A stretch of 64,000 nt of DNA from Torreya grandis (GCA_037957365.1 JARHVA010004809.1:366001-430000), one strand, 5' to 3'; numbered from the stretch's first letter, positions 20,085 to 32,783 are shown. Notes: generated from the letters alone by a model not told the origin. Made by a program: numbers and translations.

Positions 20085-22692
20085 TGATCCATAAACTGTA
20101 CGAATAAAACATTTTTCTGAAAACGGATACTAAATTCTCAATTCTTGAAGTAGATAGAATTGATAGCGAAAATGTTCTAGGAATGAATAAAAGTAAATTG
20201 ACAAAATCAGTAAATTCAACCTTGCATTTAAAACTCCCTATTTTGTATCAAATTTTAACTTCTCATAATTTGTTCTAATGTTCCTATAATCCATTCATGA
20301 ACTAAATTAAATGAAACCAAAGTAAACTGAAAATTAAATACTTGACACAAGACATGATAACAGAGTTCACCCATCATTTGGGCTACGTCTCCAAGATTGA
20401 TAAAATTGCAACCCGATCCATTAAGAGATGCAAATATTAATTTAAAACTTACATCAAAATATGAATTTTGGAAACTTATAATAGTGTTGAAAAACTGACT
20501 GTGTAAAAACTCTACAATTGATCAACAAAACGTCTTTTTCTAGTCTATAGCACCTCTTCATCCTTTTCCGTGCATACAAATATGTTTTCTCCTTTTTAAG
20601 TATCTTTAAAACTCTTAAAAAGAGGCACAATATTAAATATGAGCATATCTAGCTATCACATACCTACATCTCCCATTAATAACCTATAATCATACACATC
20701 CCTCCAGAGTACAAATAGAGGCAACAAAGGTATAGTTACTATATAGTTACTAGTCCCAGTATCAATACAAAGTCAATACATAATTTCTTTATCTATCACA
20801 ATATATTCCCACTATGTCTCTTCCATTAGCTGAAGCCATACAAAAGGAAGTAAATATACTGATCCCTGTATGTTTTTTTCGAGATCAAAAGATTACAAAT
20901 AGAAGAAAACATATACTTATATCTAATATGCATGACTATATTTCAATTGATATATGGCCATCCATAAATACTCACATACCTCTTCTATGGCTAGAATGCC
21001 ATCCAAAATAGAAGAAAATGAAGTTATGTATTTATATGTTGGCTCTGTATCTACACAAGATACACTGTGAAAAGGAACTGCTCGCCCAAAGCTCGAGGTA
21101 TTGTAGAATAGGCGATCCACCTTCTGTCAGTCCCGTCTACGCCATGTCATTTAGGATCCGTATATAAACAGACTCAAGTTTGTGTCGTTCAAATAAGATC
21201 ACCTTACAAAATAGCGATCCCTAAACATAACATCACCTTTTTCGTGGCAAAAAGGTCACATCAAATGACCACACCTCGGATATATGTTCAGCATCATTCG
21301 CCTGACATATAAAAATGGAGACCATATTCTTGCATATGTTGCAACTATCTGTATCCACTCACAGTCTTCCATAAGTAAACTCTCCACGTCCCTTTGGGAC
21401 TGTAAACTCATGATTACTGATTTAATCTTAATAGTTAGGAGCCTTTCAATTTAATGTCTCCTTTCCCATTAGATTGTGTTTGTGTTTCCCATCAATTCAA
21501 CATTTAACATGCATTTTATTTTCTACCGAACCGTGAGCAAACGACTTTTCAATAGCTGAACTCAAGTCTCTGCTACAACGTAACGTTAATCTCCTCGTAG
21601 GGACATACTCCATTTGGAACCTAAGCTTGGCCCGAGTTTGATTCCCATGGTATTTAACAACTATTGGCGTTCTACGTTGATCCGATGGTAGCAGGAATGG
21701 AACGGAGAGCAAATCGATTATCTAGAGAGAAGATCAACCGAGATTGTATATTTTGTAATCTGCTGGATATTATCAGCCCAGGACCCTACATGATGCCACG
21801 GTGCAGGTGTTTGAATTCGAAGGTTATGATGTTTATTTTCCTCTTGGAGAAGGCAGCTAAGTCATGGGCTCTTTCGATGGCTATAAATCCATGTCCAAAC
21901 GAAAAGACTAGCCCCCCATCACGTCCATTCAGCCCTGCATAAAGACTACTATCTATGCTTTCAGTAACGGTTTCTCGTGCACATCTCACAGTCCCCCTCT
22001 TACTGCATAGATGAAGATCTTTTTACATCACTGTGCCTGTATGGTTCATGGTCTACCAGACCATGTCCAAGACAGACGAAAAAATGTTTCTTTGCCTTTT
22101 AGTTCCGTGCCTTTGGATCCCCCCTGCTTCGTTCATGGCCAAAGGCCATATCAATGGCGAAGAAGCCTCCTTTCCATTCGGAGCCCGTGTATTTTTAATA
22201 GACTCCAACCTTATCCCCGAGCCCATGTAAGCAAACAATTCCTTAAATCTGGGCATGCCATTTTTGTTTAAGGGATAATCCCACATTCATGGGGTTTGGA
22301 AACTATAAAGGCTGTAAATAGCCTTACCAACCATTAATACTCGTGGCCTCGGCCACGTGTTAAACCACCTTTAGCTAAGAATCTCGAAGCTAAGGCGAGT
22401 CGGGTTATGAGTTGGTTTGTCATGCGAGTTGGGTTGGTAACTCAAGTTGGGTTGCATTGTGTCTTCAAGAAATAGCAAGGATGTGGTCGCAGGCCACGTG
22501 GTGGCCTGAGGACCCACCAAGTGGGCCTCTCCAATTGCTCCTCATCCTAGCGTGTGTCACAACCAGAATCACAAAAATAATTGTATGGTAAAAATAATGT
22601 AATTACAGAATTAAATAAAACACTATTACTATACACGATGGCAGAGTCCCCCTCCATCATGAAAATAGTGACTCGAATAATCCTCTGGATCA
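20085..22692 (-). repeat. LARD LTR (the 3' LTR, as the element reads on the minus strand)
   Basis: Begins TGATCC, ends CTGGATCA. Contains no protein-coding gene: the small open frames inside it are not under constraint, because in the 65-codon frame at 20814-21011 nine of the fourteen changed codons relative to the other LTR change the amino acid. Confidence 0.85.
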
Positions 22693-22706
22693 AACCTCCC
22701 CACAAA
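22693..22706 (-). promoter_or_regulatory. Polypurine tract of the LARD
   Basis: On the minus strand TTTGTGGGGAGGTT directly precedes the TGATCC start of the LTR. It is absent after the other LTR copy at 27236, as expected for an internal element. Confidence 0.65.
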
Positions 22707-24600
22707 GAGGTTTTTGTCCTCAAAAGTACAAAGAATCCTACTGAAACTGTTACATGGCTTTTTGTATCACACCAACAAACAAAAGTCTACAAAAAGTCAA
22801 CTATCCAACTACAATTGCAACCTGTATATAGAGAGTAAAAATAAACTCCATATCCATTCTGCCCCAAAATAGTCATAATATCTGGGGGCTTCTCTCAACC
22901 CCTGTACTACATGAAGGTACAGGTATTTTCTTTGTTATCACATAAGGGAAATCATTATGCTTACATACACCCAATAATTTACAAACAAATCTCACACATG
23001 TATACTTACATTTTACAAATGTTACCCATCTATGGGTCTTTTGAAAGTACACTTACATGATGTGACTGAAAAACATATATGAGTGTACAGAAAGTTTTTA
23101 ATAAAAATATTACCCATTTACAATGGGACTTAGACATATCCAATGTCAAGAATAAATATGTGTAATGGATTTATCTATCCTAAAGTGAATAATGCACCAT
23201 ACACATCATCCCTGAGGACAATCAAGGAAACGAAAAACAACAAAATTAACTGTTGTGTCCCTCGAATCTTTCCCTGTACCTATTAACTCCAATGTTAACT
23301 TGGAGAATTTTCATAACAAGAGCTTCTTTATAAACTCACAAATTCGCAAGTAACTGTAAGCAAATACCATTTAAAAGTAAGAAGAAACCAAGTATTTTAA
23401 ACTTGTCTCAAGGTTTCCTTCACCATCTGATTGCTCCTTGATTCATACCTCCACAACTCATCCAACTGAGTTAGTTTCCAAAATCTTATCACAATGAAAA
23501 ACTTGAAAAAGGAGATAGCAAAATATTCCAAACATAAGGGTTATATATTTCCTTCCTAGATCCATTTAGGAATTCTCTAAATAAAATGTTTGAAGTAAAA
23601 ACTAAACATAATAATATCATGGTCATGCTTATATGAAACTATCCAATTAAACCATATAATCCATAAGGGTTATTCCCTCTTGATGGATTCAATCAACTTA
23701 CTAGTAGTGGTTTCATCTTTTCAAATCTATTTTACCAAGAGTTAGATGACCCATTAAACATTCATAAAGGCTTTTAAAAAAATTATGTATACATGTATAT
23801 TTTATATCCAAAGTACCCCACATAAAGGTTATCTTGATTGCAACTAAAATTGTGAAAATAGTTACTTTGAAAATAATTCATACCTCTTTGCAACACTACA
23901 AAATGCACCTATTAAGTACTAGCTATTTCATGTTGGTGTCTTAAACTTCTTGTTTGCTTCTTGCAACTCTCAACAAAGTTGTGAACATACCAATCTATAA
24001 ATCAGTTTTTAAAATAAAAAATCAGAATGCAAAAACTTGTCCAATATTGAACATTGTATTTTTTTCATTTCCATATTTTACCATGGAACTGGTATTTTCA
24101 CTTGTTTCTATCATCAAGAACATAGGCATCCATAATATAATTAATAATCTAAAATAATAAGACTACACAACTGGCTAGCTAGACCAGAATATTGTGTCAA
24201 TTCCAATATGAAATCAGATTATAACCATACCTCATCTGTCCTCTGTGTAAGACTGATAATCGAACTACAACTAATTCCTCTTGGATGTGCATCACTAAAA
24301 ATGCTTTGCATTTTATCTAAATGCTTCCCAAGGAAGAAAGGTTGTTCCTTTCACAAAACCATCTCACACCTCAAGTGTTAAAGTGTTGTGTTCCTCATCT
24401 ACATTGATCCTGCAGGGCTAGTGGTTCCAAAATCTTGGCTGTCGGAATCTTGTCTTCTTCCAATGAAAGGGAACACCTTCCAATTTCTCTTTGCACTAGC
24501 TTCCCTACATAGTTAACTCAAACAAAATAATCAAAACCAAAATCGGATATTTAAAAACTCTAAACAGAAGCATATCATAACTGAAGCAAGATCCTATAAT
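22707..24600 (-). other. Non-coding interior of the LARD
   Basis: No open frame above 67 codons and no gag or pol motif on either strand. The sequence is of middling AT content and not internally repetitive. Confidence 0.6.
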
Positions 24601-24617
24601 CACGTGTTTTGATACCA
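24601..24617 (-). promoter_or_regulatory. Primer-binding site of the LARD
   Basis: Minus-strand TGGTATCAAAACACGTG, four bases from the LTR end. The first eight bases equal the tRNA-iMet-type site TGGTATCA; the next ones differ. Confidence 0.65.
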
Positions 24618-24621
24618 AATT

Positions 24622-27235
24622 TGATCTGTAAACCATATGAATAAAATAGTTTTTTGAAAATGGATACTAAATTCTCAATCCCTAAAGTAAATAGAATTGG
24701 TAGCGAATGTTTTAGGAATGAATAGAAGTAAACTAACAAACTCTGTAAATTTAATCCTACATTTAAAACTCCCTATTTTATGTCAAATTTTAACTTCCCA
24801 TAATTTGTTCTAATGTTCCCTTAATCTATTCATAAACTAAATTAAATGAAACTAGAATAAACTGAAAATTAAATACTTGACACAAGACATGATAACGGAG
24901 TTCATCCATCATTTGGGTTACGTCATCGGGATTGCTTAAATTGCAACCCGATCCATTAAGAGATGCAAATATTAATTTAAAACTTACATCAAAATATGGA
25001 TTTTGGAAACCTACAATAGTGATTAAAAACTGACTACGTAAAGACTCTGCAATTGATCAGTAAAACATATTCTTCCAATTTGTAGCACCTCTTCATCCTT
25101 CTCCATGCATACGAGAATGTTTTCTCCTTTCCGAGTATCTGTAAAACTCTTAAGAAGGGGCATAATATTAAATAGGAGTGTATCCAGCTATCATAGGCCT
25201 GCATCTCCTATTAATAACCCTATAATCATACGCATCCCTCCAAGGTACAAATAGAGGCAACGAAAGTACAATTACTAGTCTCTGTATCAATACATAATTT
25301 CATTATCTATCACAATATATCCCTGCTATGTCTCTTCCATTCACTGAAGCGATACAAAAGGAAGTAAATACACTAATACCCATATGTTTCTTTCAAGATC
25401 AAAAGATTACAAATAAAAGAAAACATATACTTATATCTAATATGCAGGACTATATTTTAATTGATATACAACCATCCATAAATACTCACATACCTCTTCT
25501 ATGGCTAGAATGCCATCCAAAATAGAAGAAAATGAGTTACGTATTTATATGTTGGCTCTGTATCTACACAAGATACACTGTGAAAAGGAACTATTCACCC
25601 AAAGCTTGAGGGCTTGTAGAATAGGTGATCCACCTTCTCTCAATCCCGTCTACACCATGTCATTCAGGATCCGTATATAAACACACTGAAGTCTGTGTTG
25701 TTCAAATAAGATAACCTTATAAAATAGCGATCCTTGAATGTAACATTACCTTTTTTGTGGTAAAAAGGTCACATTAAATGACCACGCCTCGAATATACGG
25801 TCAACATCATTTTCCTGGCATATTATAAAAATGGAGACCATATTCCTGCATATGTTGCGGCTATCTGTATCCACTCACAGTCTTCCATAAGTAAACTCTC
25901 CACATCCCTTCAAGACTGTAAACTCATGATTACTAACTTAATATTAACAGTTAAGAGCCTTTCAATTCAATGTCTCCTTTCCCATTAGCTCAGGTTTGTG
26001 TTTCCCATCAACTCAACATTTAACATGCATAGTGTTTTCTACCTAGCCGTGGGCCAACGGCTTTTCAATAGCTGAACTCAAATCTCTGCTATAATGTAAC
26101 GTTAATCTCCTCATAGGGACATACTCCCTTTGGGACCTAAGCTCGACCCAAGTTCGATTCCCATGGTATTCAACAACTATTGTCATTCTACGCTGATCTA
26201 ATGGTAGAAGGAATGGAACAAAGAGCAAATCGATTATCCAGAGAGAAGATCAACCGATACTGTATATTTTGTAACCTGCTGGATATTTACAGCCTAGGAC
26301 CTTTCATGACAACATGGTTCAGGGGTTTGTCTTTTAAGGTTGTGATGCTTATTTTCCTCTTGGATAATACAGCTAAGTTGTGGGCTCCTTCGATGGCTAT
26401 AAAGCCATGTCCAGACGAAAAGACTAGCCCCCCGTCACATCCATTCAAGCGTACGTAAAGACTATGTCTATGCTTTCAATAATGGTTTCCCATGCACATC
26501 TCACAGTCCCCCTCTTGCTACATAGATGAAGAGATTTTTACATGGCTGTGCCTGTATGGTTCATGGTCTACCCGACCATGTCCATCCAAGATGGATGAAA
26601 AAAACTTTCCTTTGCCTTTCGGTTCCGTGTCTTCGGATCCCCCCTTCTTCGTTCACGGTCGAAGGCCATATCAATGGTGAAGAAGCCTCCTTTCCATTCA
26701 AAGCCTATGTATTTTTAATAGACTCCAACCTTATCCCCATACCCACGTAAGCAAATGGTTTCTTAAATCTAGGCATGTCATTTTTGTTTAAAGGATAATC
26801 CCACATTTATGGGGTTTGGAAATCATAAAGGCTTTAAATAGCCTTATCAACTGTTTGACGCTCATGGCCTCGGCCATATGTTAAACGACCTTTTGCTAAG
26901 AATCTCAAAGATAAGTATGGACTTTGAGGTGGTTATAAGTTGGGATTGCTATGCAAATCGAGTTGTGTTGTGAGTTAGGTTACATGTGAGTTGGGTTGTT
27001 AATTCGAGTTAGGTTAGCATGGGAGTTGGCTTGCATTGTGGCTTGGAGAAATAATAAGGATGTAGTGGCAATAATTGTATGGTAAAAATAGTGTAATTAT
27101 GGAATTAAATAAAACATCATTACCATACATGGTGGTAGAGTCCCCTTCCATCCTAAAAGCAAGCTCCATCGGCAACAATTTTCGTAGCTGGGCTTTTACC
27201 AACGAAAAAAGTAACTCGAATAACTCTCTGGATCA
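24622..27235 (-). repeat. LARD LTR (the 5' LTR, as the element reads on the minus strand)
   Basis: Begins TGATCTGTAAACC, ends CTGGATCA, then AATAA. Near its right end (about 27155-27210) it carries a 50-bp segment absent from the other LTR at about 22660-22670, so one copy gained or lost DNA. Confidence 0.85.
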
Positions 27236-27240
27236 AATAA
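27236..27240. repeat. Target-site duplication AATAA, right
   Basis: Partner of 20080-20084. Confidence 0.75.
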
Positions 27241-27342
27241 TAATAATGGATAATCTTTTAGCATTGTCTATTTATTTTTTCATAACACATATTTTTTAAG
27301 GCTTTATTTTTAATAATTAAAATTTGATAAAATGTAGGGAAT

Positions 27343-27783
27343 ATGGATCGACCAAAAGTGCAGTTTGAAAATGAACACCAGAAAATTGAATATGAAGAAC
27401 AAAGGAAAGAATAACGAAGAGAATATGCTCAAGAATATCAAAGACAAAAATGACAAGTACCAATGATAGATGAGGAGCAAAGAAATAAATATGAGTATCA
27501 GAAATAATGACATATAAAACGTAGAGGCGATTTGCTAGTTGAAGAACTAGAAATGCAAATGAGAGAACATATAGATCATATGAGAGAGCATCAAGCACAA
27601 ACATCCCAACAAGACCAATTTAAGTTTCAAAGAAGATTACAAAGATCAATGCATCTATATCAAATGACTGATGTAGAAAGAGAACAAGTACAACAACATA
27701 ATCAAAATGCAGTACAAAGACACCGTCTCACAAATTCTAATATTTATGTCGATCATGATGAAGACACTATAATGGATATATAA
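27343..27783 (+). pseudogene. Helitron protein N-terminus, Glu/Gln/Arg-rich
   Basis: Starts MDRPKVQFENEHQKIEYEEQ at 27343, with stops at codons near 27412, 27451 and 27505, and an open piece 27532-27783. The composition (E, Q, R, H with regular hydrophobics, e.g. LVEELEMQMREHIDHMREH) indicates a coiled coil. Many plant Helitron proteins have a similar charged leader before the Rep part. Its role is not established; oligomerisation is a guess. It ends in an acidic YVDHDEDTIMDI motif before a stop at 27781. Confidence 0.6.
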
Positions 27784-29725
27784 CTAGGCCATAAGATATA
27801 TTTTTTCAAAATCCCTATTAGGTTTGTTGGTGAAAATGAAAGTGGTACGAAGAGTACTAGAAACCCCAGTGGAAAGATTAATAGATGCATTGGAATTCAA
27901 TTATGATAACATACTTGATGATGTCCCATGGTATATGCAAAATTGAATAGATGCATTGAAATTCAATTTTGCTAACATATTTGAGGATAATCCAAGGCAC
28001 ATGCAGAATCAAACAAAAGTAACCACTATTGAAAGAATTAAAAATAAGAATAAAGCAAAAAATAGTGAACCACCACAAGAGAGAAGGCCAAGTGAAATTC
28101 AAAAGAACCTAATCGAAACAAAAATGTTAATATTGATTTCAAGACTGTACAATTGTTATTTCGATGTGAGGTAGACAAACTTTCTTCACCACATATATGT
28201 TATATCTGTCAAGAGTGTTACCCTAAACTGAATATTCATCGAGCTCCAGAAGGGCCTATTTATAGTAGATGTCAACAAGAGAAAGGTGTCCATTTTTTTG
28301 AAGCTAATAAAATAGATCCTGGGCCCCAACCACTTGAACTCACAAATTTGACTCAATTTGAAGAGATGTCGATCGTATGTTTGAATCCAATTCTTCAAGT
28401 AACACATACAATAGGATGGAAATACAAATACAAAGAACATAACATTTATTTTCCACAAGAAGTCAAGGAAATTACAAAAAAGTTACCACATCTTATTTCA
28501 GATCTTCCAATTATCATAGTACAAAGAAAGCAACAATGTGGAACTACTTACAACTTTACTGTGAATAAAGATCGAGCATATAATGCACTGAGATGTAAGA
28601 TTGAACACGATAAGTTCTATAGAGATGTGAAGATTGATGAAACGACATAAAAAGATCTTCCATGCATTAAGTCTACAAATGTCTTTGAAAAACTAAACTT
28701 TGTCAACATGGAATTTAATACAAATTTCAATGAATATGTTTTTTTAGGTCTATTACTTGAGACAAACGAAGGAAATATTATAGATCACACATCATTTACG
28801 GCCACCAAACCACCTAATGGTTTAAGATAAATGGAAGTAATTCAAGCTTGGGTAAACAATCCAAACACAAATCTTGGTGAACTAATAGCTTGACCACAAA
28901 TTGGTACATCTCCATTGAATGAATACATAATAAAAGGTTTATTAGACATAGCTTTTCCAACTCTATTTCCTAATGGAAGGTGTGATTTTTTGGGACCAAA
29001 CTAAAATGCATACCTCTGCATGAATTTGTGAAGCATTTCATTCGATATCGAGATAATCATTTTAGCACACACCCATGATTTAGGTATCTTGCCACGAACA
29101 TGATAATGCAAAATTGAGCTCAAAATTTATCTAGTATTTATAAAGAAAAGACTTCAAGAATTACCCATTATAATTGATGAATTACACAAATATATGGATG
29201 ATATGCCAAAATATCATCTTGTTGGTCATTTAATGTGATATGGAACTTCACTAAGATACATGTTTATATTAGACAAAGTGTCATGCAAAGTTAATTGACC
29301 TATTGTATCAATTTGGAACACCATCAATCTTCTTTACATTAAGTGTAGCATATATGTATTGGCTAGACCTCCATGCAATGATGCCATGAACTCCATCTAT
29401 AAATCCACATGAAACACAAAGATGGTGATGAAAAAACATAATTGACCACCCACATATAGTTGTTTATTATATGCACATTCAAAATATAGTGTTCCAAAAA
29501 GAGATACTACAAAATTTTATGAAGGTAAATTATTTTTGGTGTAGATATGAATGGCAACATAGAGCATCTCCACATTTGCATGGTTTTTTATGGTTGGACA
29601 GAGCACCAAATATGGACACCTTAGACTAGAAAAATGAAAATCAAGTCAAATTTTCCCAAAAATATTTTGATGGATTTATACATGCATGGAATCCTCGGGG
29701 AGATGCACATCAAAGAAATATACAG

Positions 29726-29812
29726 GTAAGAAATTATTAATAAGTTACTTATATTATATCAAAAGTAACTATTATAAATCTATATACTAATTTGATTTCA
29801 TGTGTGTCACAG
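29726..29812 (+). other. Proposed intron 1 in the Helitron gene
   Basis: ACAG|GTAAG at the start and GTGTCACAG|GG at the end. Skipping it joins the RNIQ end of the HUH segment to the SHPCLRN block, which are adjacent in related proteins. AT-rich, 87 bp, a normal plant intron size. Confidence 0.5.
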
Positions 29813-29975
29813 GGAGTATAAAATTTTAGCTCACATCCATGTTTGAGAAACACAGTAAATATTAATAAAATAGATCTAGATCAAGACTATGAATAATTGG
29901 TTAATTGTGTGGAGCACCATACCATATGTAAATATGGGTCTTACCTATGGAAAAAAGAGGAAAGAAAGTATGCAG

Positions 29976-30053
29976 GTAAGAAACATAACTATAAAAAATG
30001 TATTAAATGTTTTTTTATACATGATTAATAACATGAAACTATGTTTGGTGCAG
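29976..30053 (+). other. Proposed intron 2 in the Helitron gene
   Basis: GCAG|GTAAG at the start and TTTGGTGCAG at the end, 78 bp. The sequence after it (YNAPWPLHLDGSKL) matches the expected Rep continuation in one frame. Confidence 0.45.
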
Positions 30054-30662
30054 GTACAATGCCCCTTGGCCTTTGCATCTCGATGGATCGAAACTAAATG
30101 TAGATGTAGAGAAATGAGATAAATAATATGAGCCAAAAAGAAATGATGACCACGTGAATACTCATAATCGTTATATTTTGCAATCATGGTGTGTAAATGT
30201 AGATTGGCACCCAGTACTCTTAAAACATGTTGTTGTAAACTACATTACGAAGTAGATACAAAAGCAAAGAAAAGTTCAAAAACATATCAACAAATGTTGA
30301 TGCGACTTACAAATGTGGAAGACCCAGAAGGACCTGCCACACGAGCATATAGACACCTATTAACTGAAATAATTGTTGAAAGAGATATAGGTGCAATGAA
30401 AATATGTGACATGTTTCTAGAACTTCCTTTGACGGAGTGTAGCAGAGTATTTATATCATTGAATGTTGGGCGTAAAGTTTTTAAACTGGTATTCAAAAAG
30501 GATGATGAAAATGAAAAAAATGGAAAATCAATAATTGATGGGTACATTGAAAGAGATCACTCAATGGAACATGTACCACTCATTGAGGCTATAAGATCTT
30601 GGTTGTATACTCCAAACATTAAAAGAGGTGAAAAGTGAAAACTAACAAAAAGGTGTGTTATT

Positions 30663-32444
30663 GTGTGGGTATTGCCAAGGTTTTACAACATCCCAGAACA
30701 AGATAGTAAAAAATTGGTAGATCTTTATTGGTCAAAATTAATATTATACAAACCATTTCGTGATATTGAGATAGACATTGGACTTGATGAGGATATAATA
30801 AAATATAATTGGGGTCAATTTCAATACAATCTTTTTCATGTAGATCGGATTATTCAAACAAATAATGGCATTCAACAAGAAATAGAGGATGAAAATGATG
30901 GTGTTATTCAACAAAATATAACTGAACATAAGTGGGAGATCATATCAGGGCTACACCAAAAACAATTTCTACATGTTTCTGGGATTGATATGTTGGGTCG
31001 AAGAGATATTGATAGACATGCAAATTGGGATGCAGAGAATCTCAGTGAAGAAAAAATGAAGAGAGCTCTTAAATTTATAAGCATGGAAAAAGAAAATGAA
31101 TTACTTGCCATGGAAGAAATGGAGTCTAATTTTTGTTATGAAAGCCTAAGTAAGAAACAAAAAGTATCATTTGATATAATTATAAGACATTATAATCAAG
31201 GATAAACTAAATCTCCCTTGCATCTAATAATTGAAGGAACTGTAGGAACAAGGAAATCTTATCTTATTGAAGGGATTAAACTAGCACTTATGGATTTATC
31301 ACAACCACAACGTTACTCATTGTTACTACTTGCTCCAACTGGAGTTGCAACATTTAACATTGGTGCATCAACAATACATACAACCTTGTAAATGCCTATT
31401 TCAAATTTTGAAAATTTAGAAGGAATAAGGTTAATGAGCTTTCAAGAAGAAATTAAACATGTTAGGTATATATTTATTGATGAGATGAGATTTATAGGCC
31501 AAAGGATGCTTGAAAATATAGATTCTCAACTACGTCAAGCATTTCTAGAAAATGCTGATATGTGCTTTGGTGGAAGGTATATGATTTTTGTTGGGAATTT
31601 GGGACAATTACCTTTGGTATTGAATAAACCTCCATATGCAAGTAAAAGACAAATAAAATTACTTCAACAAAAATTTAGAATCGTTATTACACTCGATAAG
31701 TTTTTTTGACAATAAGTTTAAACTGAAGAACAACAACGATTTCAGGAACTTTTAACAAATCTAAGAGATGTCAATCCAACCATTGAAGATTGGAAATTAT
31801 TGATGAATAGAATGGATATTGCACTTGAAATAGTTGAAAAGGAGGATTTTAATGAACACATTCATTTATTTGCAACAAATGAGAATGCGTGTCAACATAA
31901 TAAGAGAAAATTGTATGCATTAAATCAACTTGTTGCTTAAAGCATTGCAACTAGAGGATAAAACAATAATGTTGTAGGATTGGATGATGAAAAATTAGAA
32001 GTTGATTTATTGATTTATATTGGTGCAAGGGTGATGCTCGTCAAAAACATATAGATAGAAGCATCTCTTGTCAATGGTGTACTTAGATATGTTCGAAGCA
32101 TTGTATACAAACTAGGGTTGGCTCCACCTAAACCACCTACATATGTAATGGTATAATTTGATAACTAAACATGGATTCCTTTTGTTGATGAAACTCCAAC
32201 TACAATTCCAATCACTCCTACACAAAGGGGTCATGTGTGTCAGTTACCTTTTAAATCTGCATGGGGGCTAACAATCCACAAATCACAAGGCTTAACACTT
32301 GACAAAGTCACAATTGATATAGGACTTACAAAAAGACAAGGTTTGACATTTGTTGCTATATCACGTGTCAAGTCACTACATGGATTAAGGATTGCACCAC
32401 CTTTCACATATGACAGGTTTGAGAGAATTAAGAATGGAAAATGA
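30663..32444 (+). pseudogene. Helitron Pif1-type helicase domain
   Basis: An open 180-codon lead (30663-31205) with LSKKQKVSFDIIIRHYNQG precedes the helicase core. Walker A (31236-31259) reads GTVGTRKS; the family form is GTAGTGKS, so the Gly before Lys is Arg. Walker B reads YIFIDEMRFIG (31466-31499). Next come FVGNLGQLPLV, LLTNLRDVNPTIEDW, DLLIYIGARVMLVKN, PPTYVMV, SAWGLTIHKSQGLTLDKV (motif V) and AISRVKSLHGLRI (motif VI, Arg kept). Stops occur at about 31204, 31390, 31708, 31940, 32055 and 32155. Helicase unwinds DNA 5' to 3' behind Rep. The altered Walker A alone would cripple ATP binding. Confidence 0.87.
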
Positions 32445-32460
32445 GTATACAAAAGAAAAG

Positions 32461-32555
32461 ATGAAGAACAAAGGATTCAATTATTATAAAATCGCATGTA
32501 TACAGATTAAATATCATTAAAATATTGTTATATTACTTACATATATGATATATGT
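32461..32555. other. AT-rich 3' flank of the Helitron helicase
   Basis: No gene. No clear hairpin-CTRR Helitron end is visible here. Confidence 0.4.
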
Positions 32556-32778
32556 GTTACTTGCTCTCTATTTACAATATTAACATCAAATGTATACAAT
32601 TTGAATATCATAAAATTATTTTCGTATACTATATATAGAATACGACAATAAGTTTATGATATTCAAACTGTATACATTTGATGTTAATATTGGAAATAGA
32701 GAGCAAGTAACATAGAATATGACAATAATTTTATGATATTCAAATTGTATACATTTGATGTTAATATTGTAAATAGAG

Positions 32779-32783
<5 letters not shown>
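32556..32783. repeat. Hairpin of two inverted 70-bp arms plus a third direct copy
   Basis: Left arm 32556-32629 (GTTACTTGCTCTCTATTTAC ... CGTAT) is the reverse complement of 32640-32711 (ATACGACAATAAG ... GAGCAAGTAAC). A third copy in the same orientation as the second follows at 32716-32783 and runs straight into the CT tract. A weaker inverted fragment lies at 32921-32985 after the microsatellite. Confidence 0.8.

Larger units (their letters stand above)
20085..27235 (-). mobile_element. LARD-like non-autonomous LTR retrotransposon (minus orientation)
   Basis: Two 2.6-kb direct LTRs (20085-22692 and 24622-27235) flank a 1.93-kb interior with no recognisable coding sequence, the layout called LARD in plants. 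LTR ends are TGATC...GATCA, and a 5-bp duplication AATAA lies on both sides. Orientation comes from the primer sites: the minus strand reads TGGTATCAAAACACGTG next to the right LTR, like the initiator-Met site TGGTATCAGAGC, and a GTGGGGAGG polypurine tract abuts the left LTR. In 198 bp compared by eye (20814-21011 against 25328-25525) there were 16 differences, about 8%. It sits just upstream of the Helitron gene. Confidence 0.87.
28153..30635 (+). pseudogene. Helitron Cys-rich/DUF6570-like and HUH Rep domains
   Basis: The open piece 28153-28650 reads ICYICQECYPKL (paired Cys) then LTQFEEMSIVCLNPILQV and YFPQEVKEITKKLPHL, the DUF6570-like block that precedes Rep in many Helitrons. The HUH metal site is intact as SPHLHGFLW at 29567-29593 (two His bind the metal), in the context YEWQHRASPHLHG. 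Two GT-AG introns can be proposed at 29726-29812 and 29976-30053, each joining matching Rep sequence. The catalytic tyrosine motif reads NYITK at 30238-30252 and then hits a stop with a frame change before VDTKAKKSS. Rep nicks and joins single DNA strands during rolling-circle transposition. This copy cannot make the full protein. Confidence 0.82.
27343..32460 (+). mobile_element. Helitron: Rep-helicase coding region, decayed
   Basis: The 5.1-kb stretch carries, in order, a charged coiled-coil N-terminus, a Cys-rich/DUF6570-like block, a Helitron_like_N (HUH Rep) domain and a Pif1 helicase ending with motifs V and VI. This is the full Rep-Hel order of an autonomous plant Helitron. It is broken by many stops. 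Terminal TC and CTRR ends were not found. The LARD inserted about 100 bp upstream of the first ATG. Confidence 0.85.

Noticed and set aside
20814..21011. A 65-codon open frame kept in both LARD LTRs (also 25328-25525), a possible small protein
   Set aside because: Sixteen nucleotide differences by eye over 198 bp change nine amino acids and leave five codons silent, which is the neutral pattern. The frame survives by chance and common origin.
21664..21942. A 92-codon open frame in the LARD LTR with a counterpart at 26180-26458
   Set aside because: The two copies differ at many residues including gained and lost charges, and neither resembles a known protein.
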